This document shows, piece by piece, positions 5,892 through 14,407 of a stretch of DNA of 54,671 bases. The translations under genes were made by a program, and so were the position numbers. Every line of letters begins with the position of its first letter. Within the stretch, counting starts at the first letter, position 1. This DNA comes from an uncultured Phocaeicola sp. (lineage in GTDB: Bacteria; Bacteroidota; Bacteroidia; Bacteroidales; Bacteroidaceae), in the NCBI GenBank assembly GCA_944320845.1, contig CALUJA010000019.1:1-54671 (forward strand), read 5' to 3'. The notes beneath the pieces were generated by a model. It was not told where the DNA came from and did no database searches. It saw only the letters and a list, made by a program, of their open reading frames with translations.

Positions 5892-7833
5892 TGTAGTTGA
5901 CCCAACTAGCGCCAATACAATCAGTGATGCGTTAGCTATGGCACCTGTAGTTCCTATTTACGATTCAAACAACCCAGGAGGATATGGATACGGTGATCCC
6001 AACACTAATAATGTAATAGGAGAAAACCCTATTGCACATGAAAATCTAGTAGAAAGAAAAGATAAAAATCTACGAATAAGAGGAACTATATGGGGAGAAT
6101 TAGCCATCCTAAAAAATTTGAAATACAGATTAAATTTAGGATATGAACTTAATTTTGATCAATCAAAAACACTACGAAAAGAAGGCAACTGGCGCATGAA
6201 TATGGCACATGAATCCTCCTATGTTGATGAATACTCCGGGAGATTAGATAAACCACTAATAGAAAACACTTTGACCTTTGATGACAAATTTGGGAAACAT
6301 GCATTAAACGTAATGATTGGAACATCCTATACCAAAGAAACTTATAATAGAATTTCAGGTAAAATCCAAGATATCTTGCAAACATCGGAAGGTAAATACT
6401 ATGATGTACTAGATGCAGGAAGCACCTTGCCTAAAGTCGGAGGCTACCGAAATATTGGAGCCCTACTATCTTATTTAGGGCGAATAAATTATTCATATGA
6501 TGATAAATATATACTAACAGCAACCTACCGACGTGATGGCTCCTCAAGAGTAAAAAAAGAAAACAGATGGGGTAATTTCCCTTCCGTTTCTGCTGCATGG
6601 AGAATCAGCAAAGAAAAATTTATGAGTTCTCTGAACTGGTTAGATGATTTAAAACTCCGTACAAGCTACGGAACATTAGGTAGTCTTAATATCGGTTATT
6701 GGGACTATATTCCTACCATCAATACTTTTCTTGCTGCAACATTTGGGACAGACCAGCTTCAACAAAATGCAGCGACTCAAACCAATCTTGTGAATGAAAA
6801 TCTAAAATGGGAATCACAAACCCAATTAGATTTCGGATTTGACGCAATCTCTCTAAATAATCGTTTAACGATTTCTGCCGATTATTACATTTCAAAGACA
6901 AAAGATGTTCTTACAGCTATGCCTATTCTTTTGACTGCAGGAAACGGAGCAGGCAATCCTGTTGTCAATGCTGCATCTATCGAAAATCATGGATTTGAAT
7001 TGAATATCGGCTGGAAAGAGCAACGTAAAGATTTCACATATTTTGCAAACCTAAATTTATCCACAGTTAAAAACAAAGTTACTAGTTTAGGATATGGCCG
7101 TAATGAAATCATCTCTGGACAAGCACGAACTGCTGTAGGTAGACCAATTGGAGAATTCTATCTTATAAAAGCTGATGGAATATTTCAAAACGAAAAAGAA
7201 GTGCAAGCCCACAAGAACTCCAAAGGAACTGTAATCCAACCTGATGCAAAACCTGGAGATATCAGATATGTTGATTTTAACGATGATGGTAAAATAACAG
7301 ATGCTGACCGCCAAATTTTAGGTTCACCTCATTCTTTATTCCAAGCAGGACTAAACATTGGACTAGCATGGAAAAATTTCGATCTTAAAATGAATTGGTT
7401 TATGGATATCGGATCTAAAGTTTTTAATGCTACCAAACAATATATGTGGGGAGCTGACGGAGGAGGAAATGGAGATTCCAATTATATGAAAGGATTTGCT
7501 TATTGGACTCCAGAACACCCAACTGATATTCCCAGACCCATTGCCGGGAAAATAGAGAATCGACGTGATAGCGATTATTGGTTGGAAAATGGCAGCTATG
7601 CAAAACTTAAAACAATATCTATTGGATACACATTACCTAATAAATTCCTTCACAGAATAATGATTAATACTTGCCGATTATATGTGACTTGCCAAAATGT
7701 ATTTACCATATCTAAATTCAGCATGCAAGATCCAGAATACAGAAAAGACAATATTTGGAATAAAGGTTACCGAGGAACATTGGCTTATCCCAATCCTTTT
7801 GCCATAAATTTTGGAATCCAATTAGAATTTTAA
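5758..7833 (+). CDS. SusC-family outer-membrane transporter, C-terminal barrel fragment (frameshifted)
   Basis: Second half of the PUL1 SusC gene. The open frame starts at 5758, but sequence resembling SusC begins only at about 5851 (GIFSMGQSLILSNNV), directly continuing the upstream fragment if one A is removed from the A8 run. The remainder is the 22-strand TonB-dependent barrel and ends in the aromatic F typical of outer-membrane barrels (INFGIQLEF). The joined protein would be 1087 aa, a normal SusC length. It lies 11 bp upstream of susD. The DNA is AT-rich like the following two genes. If the frameshift is real and fixed, PUL1 cannot import its glycan; if it is a sequencing slip or a switch, the gene is intact. 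Confidence 0.8.
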   Translation: MYLENIIKMKAFYTAPDMNGLAYESIQTQKKGIFSMGQSLILSNNVVDPTSANTISDALAMAPVVPIYDSNNPGGYGYGDPNTNNVIGENPIAHENLVERKDKNLRIRGTIWGELAILKNLKYRLNLGYELNFDQSKTLRKEGNWRMNMAHESSYVDEYSGRLDKPLIENTLTFDDKFGKHALNVMIGTSYTKETYNRISGKIQDILQTSEGKYYDVLDAGSTLPKVGGYRNIGALLSYLGRINYSYDDKYILTATYRRDGSSRVKKENRWGNFPSVSAAWRISKEKFMSSLNWLDDLKLRTSYGTLGSLNIGYWDYIPTINTFLAATFGTDQLQQNAATQTNLVNENLKWESQTQLDFGFDAISLNNRLTISADYYISKTKDVLTAMPILLTAGNGAGNPVVNAASIENHGFELNIGWKEQRKDFTYFANLNLSTVKNKVTSLGYGRNEIISGQARTAVGRPIGEFYLIKADGIFQNEKEVQAHKNSKGTVIQPDAKPGDIRYVDFNDDGKITDADRQILGSPHSLFQAGLNIGLAWKNFDLKMNWFMDIGSKVFNATKQYMWGADGGGNGDSNYMKGFAYWTPEHPTDIPRPIAGKIENRRDSDYWLENGSYAKLKTISIGYTLPNKFLHRIMINTCRLYVTCQNVFTISKFSMQDPEYRKDNIWNKGYRGTLAYPNPFAINFGIQLEF
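5843..5850 (+). other. A8 homopolymer at the susC frameshift point
   Basis: Eight consecutive A residues. With seven As the frame reads NAKKGIFSMGQ, as expected for SusC. With eight it leaves the frame and stops at 5891. Total length 4569-7833 is 3265 bp, one more than a multiple of three. Confidence 0.85.
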
Positions 7834-7844
7834 TACTGAATATT

Positions 7845-9398
7845 ATGAAAACAAAAAAAATAATATACACTTGTTGTTTAATTGCATGCAGTTTATGCAA
7901 TCAAGCTTGTAGTGATTTATTGGATATTGACAACCCCAACAAACAAACTACAAATGAGTTTTGGAAAACAGAACAAGATGCACAATTAGGAGTAAATGCT
8001 TGTTATGCTATTTTTTACCGAATAGGATCTTGGCATCGCTATTTACACTGGCGATTTGATTTGCTTTCCGATGAAGGATATAGCATGAGTCCTTTGGTAC
8101 AAACCAGTGACTGGACACGTTTTATTTACGCAGATTATAATCATGACAACAACCAGACCGTAATTTGGAGAGAAGCATATCGAGGAATATTTCGTGCCAA
8201 CCAAGTCTTAACATATGTACCACAAATAGAAATTCAAGATGCCAAGAAAAAAGATGCTTATTTAGGGCAAGCTTATTTTCACCGTGCCTATAATTATTTC
8301 CACTTAGCAATATTGTGGGAAGAAGTGCCTCTAGTTACCAACCTACAAAACCCGGGAGATCAACCCAAACAAGGAACATTAGAGGATGTATGGAATTTAA
8401 TTGAAGACGATTTGTTGCTTGCTATAGATTTACTTCCGGAAGAATGGGAAAGAGAAGAAAAAGGACGCATAACAAAAGGAGCTGCAAAAGCTTTACTAGC
8501 ACGTGCATACATGCAACAACACCGTTGGGAAGATGCCAAAAAACAATTAGACTGGCTCGTCATAGGAGAAGGGAAAAAATATTATGGATTAGTTACAAAC
8601 TATAAAGATAATTTTTCTCACCTTACAGAAAATAACAAAGAATCAGTTTTTGAAATACAATTTAGCGATGCTCTAAACGGAGGTGAAAGTGATGAAAAAG
8701 GAGCAACCAACGGACATCAACGCTCAATAATATTTGGTTTAGCTGGCATTGGATTTCGAGACGGGTTAGCCAGACCTTGGTTGTTAGACCTCTATAAACA
8801 AGAACGTACAAAAGACGGGAAACTAGACCCTCGTTTACGAGTTAGCTTGTTGTACAAAGATTTAGCTACAGATTTTCCTACAGAAGAAACAGGAAAGTTT
8901 TATGGTAAAACATGGGAAGAAGGAGGATGGGGAAATGATGTCTATTATCGTAAATATTCTCGTGACGATTTTCGCACTACAGAAGACCGCCATTCTCAAC
9001 TGAATTTTCGAGTGATTCGTTACGCAGATATTCTACTAATGTATGCTGAATGCCTAAACGAACTTGGAAAAACAACAGATGCCTATACATATGTTGATTT
9101 AGTTAGAGAACGTGCAAATATGAGGCCTCTAAAAGAAGCTTATCCTAATATAGGGAATGACAAACAAAAATTTCGGGAACGTTTACAAACCGAACGAGTT
9201 CTAGAATTAAATGGAGAATGCGTACGCTGGTTTGACATCAAAAGATGGGAATTATACAATACCCCTCAAGGATTAGCTGCACTGAGAGAACGTGATCCCG
9301 ATTATGACAATTTTATAGTTGGCATATCACATCGGCAACCAATACCGAGTAGTGAAATTGTCAATAATCCTAATCTAAAACAACTCGAAGGATATTAA
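7845..9398 (+). CDS. SusD/RagB-family surface glycan-binding lipoprotein (PUL1)
   Basis: A 517-aa SusD-like protein. The N-terminus is a lipoprotein signal (hydrophobic run then SLCNQACSDLLD, with the lipidated Cys near residue 22). Typical SusD sequence follows: TNEFWKTEQDAQLGVNACY, the TPR-like helical scaffold (LGQAYFHRAYNYFHLAILWEEVPLVT), RVIRYADILLMYAECLNELG and the C-terminal RTERVLELNGECVRWFDIKRW-type motif. It forms the lid of the SusC transporter encoded 11 bp upstream. The gene is AT-rich, matching the barrel half of susC and the GH39 gene and unlike the flanking housekeeping genes. Confidence 0.93.
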   Translation: MKTKKIIYTCCLIACSLCNQACSDLLDIDNPNKQTTNEFWKTEQDAQLGVNACYAIFYRIGSWHRYLHWRFDLLSDEGYSMSPLVQTSDWTRFIYADYNHDNNQTVIWREAYRGIFRANQVLTYVPQIEIQDAKKKDAYLGQAYFHRAYNYFHLAILWEEVPLVTNLQNPGDQPKQGTLEDVWNLIEDDLLLAIDLLPEEWEREEKGRITKGAAKALLARAYMQQHRWEDAKKQLDWLVIGEGKKYYGLVTNYKDNFSHLTENNKESVFEIQFSDALNGGESDEKGATNGHQRSIIFGLAGIGFRDGLARPWLLDLYKQERTKDGKLDPRLRVSLLYKDLATDFPTEETGKFYGKTWEEGGWGNDVYYRKYSRDDFRTTEDRHSQLNFRVIRYADILLMYAECLNELGKTTDAYTYVDLVRERANMRPLKEAYPNIGNDKQKFRERLQTERVLELNGECVRWFDIKRWELYNTPQGLAALRERDPDYDNFIVGISHRQPIPSSEIVNNPNLKQLEGY

Positions 9399-9444
9399 TC
9401 TCCAACCCTACCAATTATAATCCAACAATAAAAAATATACAGCT

Positions 9445-11130
9445 ATGAAATCATTTAAAATATTATTTATCATCTTATTAAGTGGATATTACTTATTTAC
9501 ATACGCTCAAAAGGACGATTATACAACCTTTGAAATTGATGTACAAAATAAATTAGAACCAATGAAACCTATATGGGCTTGGTTCGGATACGACGAACCT
9601 AATTACACTTATATGAAAGACGGGAAAAAGCTATTGACTGAACTTTCAGAATTAAGTTATGTCCCAATTAACGTACGAGTACATAACCTTCTTACTACAG
9701 GAGACGGAACGCCTGCTTTAAAATGGGGATCAACCAATGCATATAGAGAAGACAATGCAGGAAATCCTATTTATGACTGGACTATTGTTGATAGTATCTT
9801 TGATACATACATCAATCGAGGCATGAAGCCTCTAGTCGAAATAGGTTTTATGCCCAAAGCCCTCTCCATAAAGCCAGAGCCATATCAACACAATTGGACT
9901 CCATCTAGCAACTATAATGATATTTATACAGGATGGGCATACCCCCCAAAAGATTATAACAAATGGAGAGAATTAATTTACCAATGGGCTAAACATTGCA
10001 TCGAACGCTATGGAAAAGAAGAAGTCAAGACTTGGTATTGGGAGGTTTGGAACGAGCCTAATATCGGCTATTGGCAAGGAAGTCACGAAGAATATTGCAA
10101 ACTTTACGATTACGCTGCAGATGGACTTAAAAAAGCTTTGCCAGAAGCAAAAATTGGCGGTCCAGAAACAACAGACCCTAGTGGTAAAAATGCAAGCGAC
10201 TATTTACGACTTTTTCTTGAACACTGCATACGTGGGAAAAATTATGCAACTGGAGAGATTGGTTCTCCATTAGATTTCATTACCTTCCATGCCAAAGGTG
10301 GTCCACGTGTTATAGACAATCGAGTCCAAATGAATATGGGGAGACAATTACTGAATATATCAAAAGGATTTGAAATTGTTGCTTCATTTCCTGAGCTTAG
10401 GCACTTACCCATTATTATAGGAGAATCTGATCCTGAGGGATGTGCCGCCTGTTCTATAGAACACCACCCACAAAACGCCTATAGAAATGGAACCATGTAT
10501 TCTAGTTACACGGCAGCTTCGTTTGCACGCAAATATGATCTTGCACGTAAATATGGCGTTAATTTTATAGGAGCAGTCTCTTGGTCTTTTGAGTTTGAAA
10601 ACCAAATGTGGTATGCCGGATTTCGAGATCTAGCAACAAACGGAGTAGACAAACCAGTTCTTAATGTATTCCGTATGTTTGGAATGATGAAAGGAAATTT
10701 AATATCAGTCAAATCATCAAGAAATTTTTCAATTGAAGAGTTATGTCAAAACAGTGTCAGAAAAGAAGCAGATGTCAATGCTCTTGCAAGTTCAGACGAC
10801 CGAAGTATTGCAGTCATGATATGGAATTATCATGATGACGATCTTCCTGCGCCTGATGAAAAAATAAAAATTTCATTCAAAAACATTAAAGCAAAACGTG
10901 TATTAGTACATCATTACAGAATAGATAACAAATACAGCAACTCTTATGAAGTTTGGAAATCAATGGGAAGCCCACAAAATCCATCCAAAGAACAAATTAA
11001 AGAATTAGAACAAAGTGGAAAACTTCAAATGTATACATCTCCAACATGGCACCAACCCAAAGAGAAAAATTTAAATCTGTCTTTTTCATTACCACGTCAA
11101 GGCGTATCACTCGTCACACTAACATGGTAA
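9445..11130 (+). CDS. GH39-family glycoside hydrolase (beta-xylosidase/alpha-L-iduronidase-like)
   Basis: A 561-aa secreted glycosidase with a signal peptide (to about residue 21, ending FTYAQ). The (beta/alpha)8 catalytic domain carries WEVWNEPNIGYWQG with the acid/base Glu204 and IIIGESDPEGCAAC with the nucleophile Glu327. This GH39 pattern indicates a retaining enzyme acting on beta-xylosides or related sugars, including uronic-acid glycosides. Residues from about 440 form a beta-rich accessory region. It lacks a lipobox, so it is probably periplasmic and acts on oligosaccharides imported by the adjacent SusCD pair. It is the only enzyme of PUL1 in this window. Codon use is AT-rich (one sampled 60-base line has 27% GC). 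Confidence 0.88.
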   Translation: MKSFKILFIILLSGYYLFTYAQKDDYTTFEIDVQNKLEPMKPIWAWFGYDEPNYTYMKDGKKLLTELSELSYVPINVRVHNLLTTGDGTPALKWGSTNAYREDNAGNPIYDWTIVDSIFDTYINRGMKPLVEIGFMPKALSIKPEPYQHNWTPSSNYNDIYTGWAYPPKDYNKWRELIYQWAKHCIERYGKEEVKTWYWEVWNEPNIGYWQGSHEEYCKLYDYAADGLKKALPEAKIGGPETTDPSGKNASDYLRLFLEHCIRGKNYATGEIGSPLDFITFHAKGGPRVIDNRVQMNMGRQLLNISKGFEIVASFPELRHLPIIIGESDPEGCAACSIEHHPQNAYRNGTMYSSYTAASFARKYDLARKYGVNFIGAVSWSFEFENQMWYAGFRDLATNGVDKPVLNVFRMFGMMKGNLISVKSSRNFSIEELCQNSVRKEADVNALASSDDRSIAVMIWNYHDDDLPAPDEKIKISFKNIKAKRVLVHHYRIDNKYSNSYEVWKSMGSPQNPSKEQIKELEQSGKLQMYTSPTWHQPKEKNLNLSFSLPRQGVSLVTLTW

Positions 11131-11186
11131 CAATCATGAGAAAAAACGAACAAGACCAAGTTTTTCGCTTGTAGAACAAACGAATT

Positions 11187-11207
11187 AAAAGTTTTGCAAA
11201 CACTTTT
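11187..11207 (+). terminator. Weak terminator-like hairpin after the GH39 gene
   Basis: AAAAGT (11187-11192) pairs with ACTTTT (11202-11207), 57 bp after the stop codon, ending in a short T run. It is short and AT-only, so the assignment is tentative. Confidence 0.3.
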
Positions 11208-11230
11208 CTCAAATTTACTGCCACTGCTCT

Positions 11231-11324
11231 CACCACCCCGCATAACTTGCTATCAGCAAGCTGGTTATAGGGTGGTGGTAGCAAACAGTTCTTAGAAAGG
11301 TAACCAACCTTGCTACCACCACCC
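11231..11324. repeat. Two overlapping, mutually exclusive inverted repeats
   Basis: Hairpin 1 pairs CACCACCC (11231-11238) with GGGTGGTG (11270-11277), with inner stems ATAAC/GTTAT (11242-11246, 11264-11268) and TTGCT/AGCAA (11247-11251, 11255-11259). Hairpin 2 pairs 11270-11284 with 11310-11324, a perfect 15-bp stem starting GGGTGGTGG. The segment 11270-11277 takes part in both, so only one can form at a time. The layout suggests a dispersed palindromic repeat or an antiterminator-type switch. Confidence 0.75.
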
Positions 11325-11352
11325 TCATTTCTGTCTGGCAGCTAAAAAGAAG

Positions 11353-11395
11353 CTTTCCTTGCCGGACTGGGGAAAGACGGCAAGAGGTAGGAAAG
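11353..11395. repeat. Third intergenic hairpin
   Basis: CTTTC (11353-11357) pairs with GAAAG (11391-11395), and CTTGCCG (11358-11364) with CGGCAAG (11378-11384), leaving AGGTAG as a bulge. No T-tract follows on either strand, so it is not an obvious terminator. Confidence 0.55.
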
Positions 11396-11570
11396 TTTTC
11401 ATGCAGACCGAATCTCATTCTTGTGTCTGTGAAACAAAATTTTGTCCGAATCAATGAGGAGGAAGCATCCTGTCCGCATCCTTTACAGCCTGATGAAAAG
11501 TCCTTCCGCCCTATTTCTTGCACACCTTCTATAAAATTGTGCAAAGAAAATACATTTATTTGCCTGAATA

Positions 11571-11602
11571 TTTGGTTAAGACAAGAAATATTTATTCCTT
11601 TG
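11571..11602 (+). promoter_or_regulatory. Promoter of the acpP-fabF-rnc operon
   Basis: TTTG (11571-11574), a 20-bp spacer and TTCCTTTG (11595-11602) fit the Bacteroidetes consensus except for one base of the -7 element. The predicted start is about 45 nt before the acpP ATG. Confidence 0.7.
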
Positions 11603-11654
11603 CACCGAAAAAATCAATAAATTATCTTATTTATAAACTTAAAAAATTAGAATT

Positions 11655-11891
11655 ATGTCTGAAATCGCATCAAAAGTACAGAAAATTATCGTTGATAAAT
11701 TGGGCGTAGAAGAATCAGAAGTAGTGCCTACTGCAAGCTTTACTAACGACCTGGGCGCAGATTCTCTGGACACTGTAGAATTGATCATGGAATTTGAAAA
11801 AGAATTCGGTATCTCTATTCCTGACGATCAGGCAGAAAAAATCCAAACTGTAGGAGATGCCATCTCTTACATCGAAGCTAACGCAAAATAA
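11655..11891 (+). CDS. acpP: Acyl carrier protein
   Basis: A 78-aa acidic helical protein of standard ACP length. The 4'-phosphopantetheine attachment site is Ser37 in [19 protein letters not shown]. It carries growing acyl chains in type II fatty-acid synthesis in the cytoplasm. It is the first gene after a consensus promoter and is followed 14 bp later by fabF, the usual Bacteroidetes order. Codon use is strongly biased, as expected for an abundant protein. Confidence 0.98.
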   Translation: MSEIASKVQKIIVDKLGVEESEVVPTASFTNDLGADSLDTVELIMEFEKEFGISIPDDQAEKIQTVGDAISYIEANAK

Positions 11892-11905
11892 GTTAATTCT
11901 AAACT

Positions 11906-13171
11906 ATGGAATTAAAAAGAGTGGTAGTAACAGGTCTTGGCGCGCTGACTCCGGTAGGCAATACGGTTCCCGAATTCTGGAACAACCTTATAAACGGAGT
12001 GAGTGGGGCAGGACCTATTACTCATTTTGACGCATCAAAGTTCAAGAGCCAGTTTGCCTGCGAGGTGAAGAACTTCAATGTGAACGATTTCATCGACCGC
12101 AAGGAAGCGCGCAAGATGGATCTTTACACGCAGTATGCCATCGTTGCAGCAAAAGAGGCCGTAGCCGATGCGAACATCGACGTTGAAAAAGAAGATTTAA
12201 ATAAGATTGGAGTCATCTATGGCGTAGGTATAGGCGGACTTCATACATTCGAGGAAGAAGTGTTGAACTATGCGCAGACCAAAGACACCATCGGACCGCG
12301 CTTCAGTCCTTTCTTCATCCCGAAAATGATTGCCGACATTGCAGCAGGCCATATCTCTATGATTTATGGTTTTCACGGACCTAACTTTACGACCACTTCA
12401 GCGTGTGCCTCTTCATCGAATGCCATCGGCGAAGCGTTCAACCTGATTCGTCTGGGAAAAGCCAACATCATACTGGCCGGAGGTGCTGAAGCCACTATCT
12501 ATCCTGCCGGTGTAGGCGGATTCAACTCAATGAACGCACTGTCTACCCGCAACGACGACCCGACTCACGCATCACGTCCTTTCAGTGCAAGCCGCGACGG
12601 TTTCGTTATGGGAGAAGGTTCCGGATGTCTGATTCTGGAAGAACTGGAGCATGCCAAAGCACGCGGTGCCAAGATTTATGCTGAAATTGCCGGAACCGGT
12701 GCCTCTGCCGACGCTTACCACATAACAGCTTCTCATCCGGAAGGTTTAGGAGCCAAGCTGGTCATGTCGAACGCACTGGAAGATGCCGGAATGAAACCGG
12801 AAGACATCGACTATATTAACGTACATGGTACATCAACGCCTGTAGGCGACATTTCAGAAGTCAAGGCCATCCAAGCCCTTTTCGGAGACTATGCCTATCA
12901 GGTAAACATCAGTTCCACCAAATCGATGACGGGACACCTTTTGGGTGCTGCCGGAGCAGTGGAAGCCATCGCCTGCGTATTGTCTGTTAAGAATGACATT
13001 GTACCTCCGACCATCAACCATGAGGAAGGAGACAACGATGAACACATCGACTACAACCTGAACTTCACGTTCAACAAGGCGCAGCAGCGTACAATCCGTG
13101 CCGCACTGAGCAACACATTCGGTTTTGGAGGTCACAATGCATGTGTAATCGTAAAAAAATACGCAGAATAA
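11906..13171 (+). CDS. fabF: 3-oxoacyl-ACP synthase II (KAS II)
   Basis: A 421-aa condensing enzyme that elongates acyl-ACP with malonyl-ACP. The start motif VVVTGLGALTPVG, the active-site cysteine Cys167 in TTSACASSSNAIGEA, and the two catalytic histidines in VHGTSTPVGD and STKSMTGHLLGAAGA are all present. The C-terminal NTFGFGGHNACVIVKK is typical. The length matches the family. It lies between acpP (14 bp upstream) and rnc (1 bp downstream), so the three genes are almost certainly cotranscribed. Confidence 0.98.
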   Translation: MELKRVVVTGLGALTPVGNTVPEFWNNLINGVSGAGPITHFDASKFKSQFACEVKNFNVNDFIDRKEARKMDLYTQYAIVAAKEAVADANIDVEKEDLNKIGVIYGVGIGGLHTFEEEVLNYAQTKDTIGPRFSPFFIPKMIADIAAGHISMIYGFHGPNFTTTSACASSSNAIGEAFNLIRLGKANIILAGGAEATIYPAGVGGFNSMNALSTRNDDPTHASRPFSASRDGFVMGEGSGCLILEELEHAKARGAKIYAEIAGTGASADAYHITASHPEGLGAKLVMSNALEDAGMKPEDIDYINVHGTSTPVGDISEVKAIQALFGDYAYQVNISSTKSMTGHLLGAAGAVEAIACVLSVKNDIVPPTINHEEGDNDEHIDYNLNFTFNKAQQRTIRAALSNTFGFGGHNACVIVKKYAE

Positions 13172-13172
13172 C

Positions 13173-14165
13173 GTGTTAGACAATATAACAGATAAGATAA
13201 GACTCTTTTTCCGCAAGGACAAGGAGCCTTATCTTTGTTTTTATAGGATATTAGGGTTCTATCCGCGAAATATCGAACTCTACAAGCAAGCCCTGCTTCA
13301 CAAGTCCTCATCCGTAAAGGCAAAAGGGCGTCTGCTGAACAACGAGCGTCTGGAATTTCTTGGCGACGCCATCCTGGATGCCATCGTTGCTGACATCGTA
13401 TACAAACATTTTGAAGGAAAGCGGGAGGGATTCCTGACAAACACCCGCTCGAAAATCGTGCAGCGGGAGACTTTAAACCGCGTGGCTGTGGAAATCGGGC
13501 TGGACAAGCTGATTAAATACACCACCCGCCAGTCTTCACACAACAGCTACATGTGCGGCAACGCATTCGAAGCGCTCATCGGAGCCATCTATCTGGACCG
13601 AGGATACCGGGCATGCAAGAAGTTCATGGAAGAACGCATCATCAACCGATATTTGAATCTGGAAAAAGTATCCCGCAAGGAAGTCAATTTCAAGTCCAAG
13701 CTGATAGAATGGGGACAGAAATACAAGTTTGAGGTAGACTTCAAGCTATTGGACGAATCGTTAGACCAAGAACAGAATCCTACTTTCGAAACGCAAATCA
13801 CCGTTGAAGACATTCCGGCCGGACGAGGCAAAGGCTATTCCAAAAAGGAATCCCAGCAGGAGGCTTCGCACGAAACGCTCGCAATAATAAAGAACGACCC
13901 GCAATTCATCGACGCAATCTATGCAGCCAAGGCGAAACGCGAGCAGCAGGCATCAGACAAAGCGGGACAGGCCATTCCACAACAAGAAGAGGAAGCGGTC
14001 ATTCTTTCGGAACCAGCAGAAGAAAAGACATCCGCCTGTGAGAAAACTGAGTCATTGCAAAATGAAAAATCCGACAGTGATACCGAGCGCATCATTGCGG
14101 AAGCAGAGGAAGCGGCTTTTTTGACAGAAGCAAAAATTCCTAAGGACAATAGCGAAAAAAAATAA
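13173..14165 (+). CDS. rnc: Ribonuclease III
   Basis: A 330-aa double-strand-specific endoribonuclease used in rRNA and mRNA processing. The catalytic domain (about 25-165) holds the signature ERLEFLGDAILDAIV and the second acidic site GNAFEALIGAIYLDRGY. The double-stranded-RNA-binding domain (about 175-250) ends in GRGKGYSKKESQQEASHETL. Some 80 further residues form a low-complexity acidic tail rich in E, A, S and K, which is longer than in enterobacterial RNase III (226 aa). The start is a GTG one base after the fabF stop, implying translational coupling. Confidence 0.95.
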   Translation: MLDNITDKIRLFFRKDKEPYLCFYRILGFYPRNIELYKQALLHKSSSVKAKGRLLNNERLEFLGDAILDAIVADIVYKHFEGKREGFLTNTRSKIVQRETLNRVAVEIGLDKLIKYTTRQSSHNSYMCGNAFEALIGAIYLDRGYRACKKFMEERIINRYLNLEKVSRKEVNFKSKLIEWGQKYKFEVDFKLLDESLDQEQNPTFETQITVEDIPAGRGKGYSKKESQQEASHETLAIIKNDPQFIDAIYAAKAKREQQASDKAGQAIPQQEEEAVILSEPAEEKTSACEKTESLQNEKSDSDTERIIAEAEEAAFLTEAKIPKDNSEKK

Positions 14166-14291
14166 AGTCAGACTATCCCATAACAAGACTTATTCACGAC
14201 GAAAATATCTTTTGTCTCATTACGGAATTTTAAAGAATATTTGCGACATTCTCTGCTGAGCAACATAAAAGTACGGATTTTTATAAAGATT

Positions 14292-14319
14292 TGTAACATA
14301 GATGACATTCGATGTTACA
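14292..14319. promoter_or_regulatory. Inverted repeat upstream of the second susC
   Basis: TGTAACAT (14292-14299) and ATGTTACA (14312-14319) form a perfect inverted repeat whose centres are 20 bp apart, about two helical turns. A partial third copy, TGTAAC, lies at 14334-14339. The arrangement, some 50-80 bp upstream of the candidate -7 element, is that of an operator for a dimeric regulator. The regulator is not identified. Confidence 0.5.
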
Positions 14320-14369
14320 TAAGAGAAATCAAATGTAACCTATTTTTCTACGATTAATCTGCGCCTTTG

Positions 14370-14377
14370 TAATTTTG
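14370..14377 (+). promoter_or_regulatory. Candidate -7 element of the second susCD operon
   Basis: TAATTTTG fits TAnnTTTG, 31 bp before the susC start. A TTTC lies 21 bp upstream (14345-14348) as a possible weak -33 element. Confidence 0.5.
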
Positions 14378-14407
14378 TTACCGAAATCATAACAAAAAAA
14401 CAACATT

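Larger units (their letters stand above)
11131..11570. other. Gene-free stretch between PUL1 and the acpP promoter
   Basis: No convincing gene is present. It holds a weak AT hairpin after the GH39 gene (11187-11192 with 11202-11207), two overlapping hairpins (11231-11324), a third hairpin (11353-11395) and a perfect 12-bp palindrome, ACAAAATTTTGT (11434-11445). The longest ORF, minus strand 11230-11544, runs through the hairpins and resembles no protein I know. Confidence 0.7.

Noticed and set aside
11230-11544. A 104-aa minus-strand ORF in the gene-free region.
   Set aside because: It reads straight through the hairpin repeats, has no ribosome site and resembles no family; it is likely a by-product of the palindromes.
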